64,000 bases of DNA from Hysterangium stoloniferum (lineage: Eukaryota; Basidiomycota; Agaricomycetes; Hysterangiales; Hysterangiaceae): assembly GCA_015178975.1 (NCBI GenBank), contig WHVD01000008.1:744001-808000 (forward strand), written 5' to 3'. Made by a program: the position numbers and the translations under genes. A model generated the notes under the pieces. The model did no database searches, was not told the origin of the DNA, and saw nothing but the letters and a program-made list of their open reading frames with translations. Shown here piece by piece: positions 56,677 through 64,000 of this stretch (position 1 is its first letter; every line of letters begins with the position of its first letter).

Positions 56677-57378
56677 ATGGGTCCCAAATGCAAAGCTGCC
56701 AAAGGACCATCCCAACTTCAATCCCCGTTGCAACTTTATACCACCCAACCTGAAACCCCAAATCAGCCGACAACATCAGCTTCTGTTGAAGAGGTTACTG
56801 AGGAAGTTACTGAGGTAACAAAGGATCCCAATATTCCCCACACTTCCGACAATGAAGCAGAAGATCAGCCAGAATCATTGAAAAAGAAATCTTCCGATGA
56901 ACCGACTGAAATGTTGTTCATCAACTCCATTGTGAAATTCGCTGACTATTTGAAATCTGCTGAGGATAGTAAAGAATCATCCCGCACCGGAGTCAAAGAA
57001 CCCGAACCATTTACTGGCAAGGATTCGAAAAAATTGAATAATTTCCTTCTCCAATGCCGTTTCAGTTTCCGTGATCGACCCACTGCATTTAAATCCGACA
57101 GTCGAAAAGTCAATTTTGCACTCTTATCTCAAGGATACCGCTCAGGATTGGTTCGAACCTGGACTATCTGGAATATCCAATGAGACACCCGTATGGCTCG
57201 ATGACTGGGATGCTTTTGTGGAAGAACTGGAAACTAATTTCAGACCTTACGATCAATCCAGTGAAGTGGAAAATGAATTAATGACGCTTAAGATGAAGGA
57301 CAATCAACGAGTTTCTGATTATCTCGTCAAGTTCAATACCCTCACCACATGATGTGGATGGGACGATTTTGCCCTCAG
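56677..57378 (+). pseudogene. gypsy gag, N-terminal part, frameshifted and truncated
   Basis: The ATG at 56677 begins MGPKCKAAKGPSQLQSPLQL, then an acidic/Thr-rich region (EEVTEEVTEVTKDPNIPHTS) and the capsid part EPFTGKDSKKLNNFLLQCRF. Relative to the sister gag at 63032-63985 there is a 2-nt deletion near 57123, after which the frame resumes as QDWFEPGLSGISNETPVWLD and LMTLKMKDNQRVSDYLVKFN. A stop in place of Ala-Arg lies near 57350. It supplies the N-terminal sequence missing for the sister copy at the window edge. Confidence 0.85.
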
Positions 57379-57941
57379 TGTTAAGTGCCGTGTCGGGAAC
57401 TTATTCCGGAACTATCGGGAAGTCACTGGGAAGTCGGAAACTCGTGGATAGGGTCAGGATGTCGGCTTCAGCTTATGTGCTGCGCCTCTATGCAAACGCT
57501 CAATGTCCTTAATTTCGGAAGTGAACTAACGACGGAGGATATGGATATTCAGAGTTCCGAAGAGTTCCGAATATCGAGCGTACAGAAAGACGGGAGGAGG
57601 AATAAGAAACTAAGTCGATATCAGATCTAAAGTAAAGTACAAATTCGCGGAAACTAATATAAGTCTACTCGTTATTGTACTACAAACTGAGACCATAATA
57701 AGACGGAAATGGAAGTATTCTTAAAACGGAAATACAATAAGACATATTAGGAAGACAATATTCCGAGACGGGAATACAACAACAAATGAGTGAATACTTG
57801 TCAACAGACAAATTACCAAATGTGGAACAAACGAAGAACGCGGATGATACGGTAACTATGATGTTCCGTAGTTGGATATCGGATATCGAAAGTGGGAGAT
57901 CGGAAGTCGGATATTGAAACATCCGGGAACGGGTCATAACA
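57379..57941 (-). repeat. family-B 3' LTR (563 bp)
   Basis: On the plus strand it starts TGTTAAGTGCCGTGTC and ends GGGTCATAACA. The adjoining GTACCCCCCTG (57942-57952) reads CAGGGGGGTAC on the coding strand, a polypurine tract next to the LTR. This fixes it as the 3' LTR of the minus-strand element. Confidence 0.92.
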
Positions 57942-58069
57942 GTACCCCCCTGTTAGGCCGAAATCCCATAGAGGCGATTAGGTACTGAGTGTTTGAAGCG
58001 ACGGCTGACTGTTATGTGTCGTGAAATTTACGCAATTATGGAGGTGAGAGTTTCGGTTATTATTCTGAG

Positions 58070-58076
58070 TATAAAA
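58070..58076 (+). promoter_or_regulatory. TATA box of the antisense gene
   Basis: TATAAAA lies 42 bp upstream of the ATG at 58118, in non-coding DNA between the 3' LTR and the antisense gene. A canonical TATA box in the correct orientation supports the gene having its own promoter. Confidence 0.5.
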
Positions 58077-58117
58077 ACCTCCAAATATTCGAATTAACGT
58101 TTTTTGTTTCTTTATCC

Positions 58118-59260
58118 ATGACTTGTATGTTGATTCATCGGCTGTTATTCATCACTACCCCGGAAGACTCAGATACCGAAATATCCATCCTGCAAAGAAT
58201 GTCGAAGGTCGCAGAACTTCAACAAAAACGCCAGAAAATGGAGGAGTTGAAGCGACAACAGGAGGAGGAGGAAAAAGCGTTGATAAAAGAGTTGAGGGAT
58301 GCGGAAGAGGCGGAAAAATGGGAATTGGAGCGGGTGAAGGCGGAAAAAGAAAAAGAGTTGGCGAGGTTGCGGAAAGTGATGGAGGATCGGAGGTTGAAGG
58401 AAGAAGAAGTGAAGAAACAACAAGAAGCTGAGGCGGCGGAAAAACGTAAGGAGGTAAGGGAAGGAAAGGTGAGTCCGATTCCATAGATTTCCGTGGTTAC
58501 AACCGATAACTGTTGCGTACAGCGAAATGCCGTGGAGGTGGAAGTAGAGGGAGAAGCTGGGCCTTCGAGTCCTAAAGTAAGTGCATCTACAAAAGGTCGG
58601 TAATTGACTAATCTTTCAAAACAGAAACAAAAGGTCAAGGCTCCGGAACGGATGGAAATTACCCATGACACTTCATGTGTTCGATGTTCCGTACGGGATA
58701 TAACTTGTTGGAAACAGAAGGTAAAATGGGGTGGAACTTGTTATCCTTGCGCGGTCCTCAAACTTCCGTGCACTCTTGCTGCGAAAAGGGTTCCGAAAAG
58801 TGAAAAGGCTCAAAAACCTACCATCGCGGAAGGTTCAGGAGCGACCAAAACTGCGGAAACTAAGGTGCCGAGTACGGATGGTATGGGCGTTGAGCTCCTT
58901 AAGGAATTGGTCGATACAATGGTCTTCATCGGGGTTGAGATGCGGGAAATGCGGGAAACACTGGATCGCCATAATGAGATCCAGGAGAAGGGTTTCCGTT
59001 CATTGGTCTGGAATTTCCGGAGGCAAAACGATTTCCTGGAGAAGATGATGGTTAGTATCGGTGTAATCGCGGTATCCGAACGATTTGCCAATAAGGCGAA
59101 AAACCAGCCGAACGATCCATTGGCGGAGTGTGTGGAGTGGAGATGGGGGTCAGGAAAAGAGGAGAGTGAAGATGAGGAGGTACAGGATATGGTGGAAAGT
59201 GCGGAGGTTGCAGGAGATGAAGTGGAAGGCGGATTTGGGGTGTCAGAGACTTTGAGATAG
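58118..59260 (+). CDS. antisense accessory protein of the chromovirus: coiled coil plus Zn2Cys6-like cluster
   Basis: Three exons, 58118-58468, 58523-58576 and 58625-59260, joined by two phase-0 introns with good borders (AAG|GTGAGT...TACAG and AAA|GTAAGT...AACAG), give about 346 residues. An alternative first intron at 58125 (GTATGT...CTCAG) would give a shorter N-terminus in the same frame. Residues ~35-115 form a highly charged coiled coil (RQKMEELKRQQEEEEKALIK). Exon 3 carries six cysteines spaced C-x2-C-x6-C-x10-C-x2-C-x6-C (CVRC...CWKQ...CYPC...C), the spacing of fungal Zn2Cys6 DNA-binding clusters. An amphipathic Met/Glu-rich helix (ELLKELVDTMVFIGVEMREM) and an acidic tail follow. It is encoded opposite to gag-pol, tail to tail with pol (85 bp apart). 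I know no name for it. A DNA- or nucleic-acid-binding role is inference from the cysteine pattern. Confidence 0.75.
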
Positions 59261-59345
59261 ATTTAATAATATTTTTGACTTGCAAAACCTAAAATGAGTG
59301 TGAAAACGGAAGTGTCGGAAGTTGATCAGAAAAGGAACAGAAAGA

Positions 59346-62300
59346 TTAGAGTGATGATAAAGGTCCGGGTTTGCCTGGATAAGCCGTGTGGAAGTCAGTA
59401 ACAATTTCCATAGCATGTCCAAGTTCCATGGCCAATATCCATGAAGTTTCCTCGTCAGTACCTTCATAACCTGCCCATTTGACTAAATAGAGCAATTTAC
59501 AAGTACGTCGGCAATTGTCGATTTTAGAATCCAAAATTTCGGAAACTTCGAATTCAGGTTCTCCATCAATGATGACCGGAGGGGACGGAGGTTGAATACG
59601 TTCCGAGAATGAGTTAGGAACACAAGGTTCTAACATGGAAACGTGGAAAACGGGGTGGACTGCTCGCATACTGTCAGGAAGACGGAGAGTCCATGAAAGT
59701 GAGCCGGCTTGTGCTATAATTTCGAAAGGTCCTAAGAATTTCTCAGCGAGTTTTTTAGAAGGTCGGGTAGTACGGAAGAATTGAGCTTTTACAAAAACCT
59801 GATCACCAACTTTAAAATTAGGAGGCGGGATCCTGTTTTTGTCCGCGGAACGTTGATAATGTTCCTGTGCGGAAGAAATAGCTTTCCGAAGTTCTTGATG
59901 TAATTCGTCGAGGTCGGTAATAAATTCTTGAGCACGGACAGAAGCCAAATCTTGTTCGGAATGTACTGTGAGATTCGGATTATAGCCTTTATTGGCAAAG
60001 AAGGGAGATATGCCGGTGGTTGCATTCGGAGAGTTATTGTAGGCGAATTCCGCGATCGGAAGAAGGGATTTCCAGTTGTCCTGTTGATAATTACAATAGA
60101 TGCGGAGATATTGTTCCAATGTTTGATTAACACGTTCCGTTTGTCCATCACCTTCCGGGTGATATCCCGAGGTGAAGTGTAGTTTCATGTTGAGGGCTTT
60201 TCCGAGGGCCTGGAAGAAATGGGAGACGAACTTGGAGCCTCGATCGGAAGTTACGTGAGATGGAACTCCGTGTTTGGAAAATACGTGAATAATGAAAAGT
60301 TCCGCTAATTGTAAGGACGTGATTGTATCATGAGTGGGTATGAAAATGCCTTGTTTCGAGAATCGGTCCACAACGACTAGAATGGATGTAAAGCCTTCGG
60401 AAGTCGGGAGTTGTTCGATGAAATCCATGGAAATTGAATTCCAGGGTTTTTCTGGTATCGGGAGTTGCTTGAGAAGGCCGTACGGCTTATGCCTCTGGGT
60501 TTTAGAGCATAAGCAGGTGGTGCATGACTTACAGAACTGAGTTACGAAATCTCGGAGGTTGGGCCAAGTGTATTCTCTACGGATTAAACCAAGAGTATTG
60601 TTGATGCCGTAATGTCCGGAGATTGGATGATCATGTTTATACTGAAGTACGCGGAGTCGGAGATTGTTGGAATCTGGAACGTAGATACGTCCATCGAGAC
60701 GGATAAAACCTTGAGAGTCTTGTGACCATCGGGGTTGGTCGGGATTGTCGGGAACTTCTAAATGTGGCTTGAGGGCCGGGTCAGAAGTGAGTGCGGAAAG
60801 GATATCTTGATGTAATTGCTCAATGTCCATAATCATGACGCTACGCATAATTGGATAGTAAAGGGAAGTTGCTCGGATAGATGCGGAAAGTTGTTGCGTT
60901 GTAAAGACCGGTTTCAGGTTATGTGGATTAACAACAGCGTAGTTACTTTCCCCCTCTTTAGGATAGACGTCCCATCGTCGAGTCATGGCATCTGGTTTTC
61001 CACCAAGACGTCCGGGTCGGAAACGGATAATCATGTTGAAAGCGGAAAGAAATTCAGACCAACGGGCCTGCCGGCGGGTTAAACGTTTAGTGGTAGAAAA
61101 ATATTCGAGATTTTTGTGATCGGTAACGATGTCAACGGGAGTTGCGGAACCTTCAAGATAATGGCGCCAATGTTTGAAAGCTTCAAAAATTGCCAAAAGT
61201 TCCTTATCATGAACGTCGTAATTGAGTTCGGATACTGAAAGTGTCCGAGAAAGAAATGCGACCGGATGAATTTCACCGTCGGACTCTTGAATGGAAAGAA
61301 TCGCGGCAATTGCATAATCGGAAGCATCGGTTTCCACAATAATCGGAAAATCAGGTTTCCAATGGGAAAGAATCGGGGCAGAAGTGAAAGCATTTTTTAA
61401 AGTCTGGAAGGCGGAGCGGCATTTGTCGTCAAAAACCCATGGTTGAGTTTTACGGGTAAGACGAGTGAGTGGTACTGTAATATCCGAGTAGTTCCGAATA
61501 AAACGACGGTAAAAGTTGGCAAAACCTAAAAATGATTGAATGTCCTTGACCTTCCGTGGTTCGGGCCAGTCACGGACAACTTGAACCTTGGTTTCATCCA
61601 TATGGAGACCTTCAGGGCCGATGATGAAACCTAAGTATTCAATAGAATCCATGTCGAAATAACATTTTTTACTGTTGGCGAAAAGACCGTTTTTACGGAG
61701 TCTTCAGAATACTTCACGGACTTGTTCATCATGAAGAGTGGGATCCTCGGAAAATACCAAAATGTTGTCCAAATAGACTATAACACATACGTCAAGCATG
61801 TCGGAAAATATATCATTAACAAAACATTGAAAAGCGGAAGGGGCGTTGGTAAGGCCGAACGGCATAACCAACCATTCAAAGGATCCATAGCGAGTCCGAA
61901 AAGCAGTTTTCCATTCGTCACCCTCGGCAATTCGGACCAAATGATAGGCGTGTTTGAGGTCTATTTTGGTGTAAATTTGAGCTTTCCGTGGGGGGTCGAG
62001 TAAGTCGGTAACGAGTGGGAGTGGATACTTATCTTTCCGTGTGATGGAATTTAACCCTCTGAAATCGACACAGAGTCGAAGAGAGCCGTCCTTCTTTCGG
62101 ACAAAAAGGACGGGTGCTCCATACGGAGACTTTGAGGGACGGATAAAACCTATCGACAGATGTTCATCCAGGAACTCCTGAATAGACGAAAGTTCCGATT
62201 GGGATAATGGGTAAATAGGTCCTAATGGAGGGTTTGAACCAGGCTCAATATCGATTTTTAAGTCGTAGGGCCTATGTGGTGCAAGCCTGTCAGCTTTTTG

Positions 62301-63044
62301 CTTACTGAAAATGTCCGCGAAATCATGGTATTTTTCGGGAACTCCTTCCAGATCGGCTTTTAGCTCGGATAATTCTGGAGTCGCAAAACGTCCAGATGCT
62401 TCATCAACTTTTAAGCTGATCGAAAAACATTGCGAGCCATCCAGTTTACTCGCCCTAACAAATGCCGAAGCGTTGATGAGAGAGATTTTTGGGGGCTCGG
62501 AAGTTTCGATAGAAGCCGGAGATGCCGTTGATGCCGAAAAGGCGTTGGCCGGAAAAGACGCTGCAGGAGGAACGGAAGTGTCGGGAGTCCGGAAAGTAAT
62601 ACTGCCCAATACCCAGTCAACCAACGGATTATATCGGGTGAGCCAGTTGTATCCAAGAACTGCCGAACAGCTAGAGTCCAACTGTGTTACGAAAAATGTA
62701 ACCGTCTGGGATGTTCCACAAGGGAACCGGATAGACATGTCGCAGGCTTGAGTAATTGCCATATTGCTAGTGCCGTCAAACAAACGCAAGGAAATTGCGG
62801 GAACAGAATGGAGTTTCAGATTATGTTTCGTGGCAAAGGTGGTATCTACAAAACAGTGTGTGGAGCCGGAATCTATTAGAGCTCGGAACACTAAATTTCC
62901 AAGAAAGTCAGAGACGAGTTTTACAAATAATAAATCGGGATTAGAGAGAGCGGACGCGTTGAGACGGACAACCTCGGAAACACAGAGAGAGTCAACGCAA
63001 CCCTCTGTCCGTGCAGATTCCGGAGGGTTGCTTACTCTTTTTTT
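59346..63044 (-). pseudogene. chromovirus pol (PR-RT-RNaseH-IN-chromodomain), one stop and YLDN
   Basis: Entered by -1 shift from gag at 63038-63044 and open from there. Protease LVFRALIDSGSTHCFVDTTF. RT FVRKKDGSLRLCVDFRGLNS, TKIDLKHAYHLVRI, and catalytic box VYLDNILVFS, in which the second Asp (61764-61766, GAC expected) is Asn. A TGA at 61704-61706 follows EQVREVF; the same frame then continues to 59346. RNase H IVETDASDYAIAAILSIQES. Integrase has an HHCC finger (HDHPISGHYG...CKSCTTCLC) and a complete D-D-E (ISMDFIEQL, TSDRGSKFV, EGDGQTERVN). A C-terminal chromodomain reads LLYLVKWAGYEGTDEETSW. Chromodomain-bearing Ty3/gypsy elements are chromoviruses. Confidence 0.92.
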
Positions 63045-64000
63045 GACTCCGTGGCGGGTTTTTCCTTAGACGTCGTAGTCGTAGTGGAAGTTGCTGCACG
63101 AGCCTTGGAAGAGCTGGATTTAACGGTACAGTCGGAAACCTTGTGTCCGCCTTTCCCGCAGAAAAGGCAGAGGTCGTTGTCCATACGTCGTTGTTTCTCC
63201 TTCGGGGTGAGTTTACCGTCGGTACCCAACAAATGGGAAATGTCGGGTTTGTCGGAAGTTGACTGTTTTTCCTTGTTGGATTTCTTGTCTTTCTTCCAGT
63301 CGGAATTTGATTTGCCAGTATTAGTGCCAGAGCCGGTATTATTGCCTGAGTTGTTGCCGGAAGACTTGCTAGTTGATGCCTTGTTGTTCTGAGAACGTTC
63401 TGTCGGGTTCTCTCGAGAGACCTCGGCTTTTCGTTCCCAATAACGGGCATTGGATGTTTGAGCTTTCATCCGCATGAGTTGGAGAGTTTTTGGCTTCCCA
63501 TCTTTGCAGATTTCGTCTTTAAGGCGTGACGGAAGTCCCATATAGAAATGGTGCCTGAGGGCGGAATCGTCCCATCCACATCGTGCGGCGAGGGTATTGA
63601 ACTTGACGAGATAATCAGAAACTCGTTGATTGTCCTTCATCTTGAGCGTCATTAGTTCGTTTTCTGCTTCGCCGGATTGATCGTAAGGTCCGAAATTAGT
63701 TTCCAGTTCTTCCACGAAAGCATCCCAGTTGTCAAGCCATACGGGTGTCTCGTCGGATATTCCGGATAGTCCGGGTTCGAACCAATCCTGAGCGGTATCC
63801 TTGAGATATGAGAGCGCAAAATTGACTTTTCGACTGTCAGATTTAAAAGCATTGGGTCGATCACGGAAACTGAAACGGCATTGAAGAAGGAAATTCTTCA
63901 ATTTTTTCGGATCCTTGCCGGTAAATGGTTCAGGTTCTTTGACTCCGGTGCGGGATGATTCTTTGCTATCCTCAGCGGATTTCAAATAGTCAGCGAATTT
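63032..64000 (-). CDS. chromovirus gag (5' end outside the window)
   Basis: Open from the window edge to TAA at 63032-63034. The capsid region (EPEPFTGKDPKKLKNFLLQC ... QDWFEPGLSGISDETPVWLD ... LVKFNTLAARCGWDDSALRH) is the retrotransposon Gag domain. It is followed by a Lys/Asn/Ser-rich linker, a CCHC zinc knuckle (LCLFCGKGGHKVSDC) and a Ser/Thr tail (KARAATSTTTTTSKEKPATE). About the first 90 residues are missing; the sister copy at 56677 shows what they look like. It assembles the particle and binds RNA. Confidence 0.92.
   Translation of the reverse strand, partial: KFADYLKSAEDSKESSRTGVKEPEPFTGKDPKKLKNFLLQCRFSFRDRPNAFKSDSRKVNFALSYLKDTAQDWFEPGLSGISDETPVWLDNWDAFVEELETNFGPYDQSGEAENELMTLKMKDNQRVSDYLVKFNTLAARCGWDDSALRHHFYMGLPSRLKDEICKDGKPKTLQLMRMKAQTSNARYWERKAEVSRENPTERSQNNKASTSKSSGNNSGNNTGSGTNTGKSNSDWKKDKKSNKEKQSTSDKPDISHLLGTDGKLTPKEKQRRMDNDLCLFCGKGGHKVSDCTVKSSSSKARAATSTTTTTSKEKPATESKKE
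63038..63044 (-). promoter_or_regulatory. -1 ribosomal frameshift site A_AAA_AAA
   Basis: On the coding strand the gag frame reads TCA AAA AAA GAG TAA. The seven A residues form a perfect X_XXY_YYZ slippery heptamer six nucleotides before the gag stop, and the -1 frame leads directly into the open pol frame (KKRVSNPPESARTEGC). Confidence 0.75.

Larger units (their letters stand above)
56095..57378 (+). mobile_element. plus-strand chromovirus fragment: LTR plus start of gag
   Basis: A family-B 5' LTR followed by the first ~230 codons of gag, ending abruptly at ...GCCCTCAG where the terminal TG of an inverted LTR (57379) begins. It is the left part of a copy into which the minus-strand sister element inserted; the right part should lie beyond the window. 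Confidence 0.85.
57379..64000 (-). mobile_element. chromovirus with antisense accessory gene; runs off the right edge
   Basis: From right to left: gag (partial), a -1 frameshift site, pol (protease, RT, RNase H, integrase, chromodomain), an oppositely oriented spliced gene, a polypurine tract and the 3' LTR. The 5' LTR and the gag start lie outside the window. Inserted in the gag gene of the plus-strand sister (left target half CTCAG at 57374-57378). Visible lesions in pol are one TGA and a YLDN catalytic box. Gag and the antisense gene are uninterrupted. Confidence 0.92.

Noticed and set aside
58155-58484. Minus frame rich in Pro/Phe/Leu opposite the coiled coil
   Set aside because: Low-complexity complement of the Glu/Lys/Arg-rich coiled-coil exon.
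59928-60182. Plus-strand frames inside integrase/RT as further antisense genes
   Set aside because: Unlike the gene at 58118-59260 they lie wholly within conserved pol coding sequence and show no introns, promoter or motif.
62311-62751. 146-codon plus-strand frame inside pol
   Set aside because: Shadow of the protease/RT frame on the minus strand; no start context or motif.

Overview
The window looks like nuclear DNA of a mushroom-forming basidiomycete (Agaricomycetes). Host genes carry many short GT-AG introns of about 50-60 bp. Recognisable families include a GH128 glucanase, a fungal thaumatin-like protein, a DUF6534-type membrane protein, two fungal P450s, a GMC oxidoreductase and a DHA2-type MFS exporter. 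Much of the rest is nested transposable elements. I found no rRNA, tRNA or CRISPR array.

Layout. 1-1.4 kb: one serine/arginine-rich hypothetical gene (minus). 1.4-15.5 kb: transposon island with a Copia remnant broken by two gypsy solo LTRs (both with perfect 5-bp target duplications), a complete but dead Ty3/gypsy chromovirus (8234-13726, TSD GTAGG), and a dispersed repeat called R1 here. 15.8-19.6 kb: secreted thaumatin-like protein and secreted GH128 glucanase. 20-23.4 kb: gene fragments (group III-type hybrid histidine kinase; caspase-like C-terminal domain). 23.6-31.6 kb: second transposon island with a short Copia element carrying two nested insertions, several solo LTRs, and a Tc1/mariner element with 209-bp terminal inverted repeats that is itself split by a solo LTR. 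31.8-32.9 kb: alpha/beta-hydrolase (serine esterase). 34-37 kb: R1 copies and a 290-bp foldback. 38-54.7 kb: a metabolic cluster of SDR, P450, GMC oxidoreductase, DUF6534 membrane protein, second P450 and MFS exporter. 56-64 kb: a truncated plus-strand chromovirus fragment into which a sister copy has inserted in minus orientation, running off the right edge.

The six genes between 38 and 54.7 kb have the composition of a specialised-metabolite tailoring and export cluster: oxidation by P450s, the flavoprotein and the SDR, then efflux. No backbone synthase is visible, so the pathway, if real, must start outside the window or act on an imported substrate.

The most unusual object is at the right end. 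The chromovirus of 57379-64000 carries, between its pol gene and its 3' LTR, an intact intron-containing gene on the opposite strand. It encodes a coiled coil followed by a cysteine pattern matching the fungal Zn2Cys6 cluster spacing. The same element joins gag and pol through a textbook -1 slippery heptamer. Its two visible pol lesions both fit CpG to TpG/CpA decay, as do most LTR differences and stop codons of the other gypsy element, which suggests methylation-driven decay of transposons in this genome.
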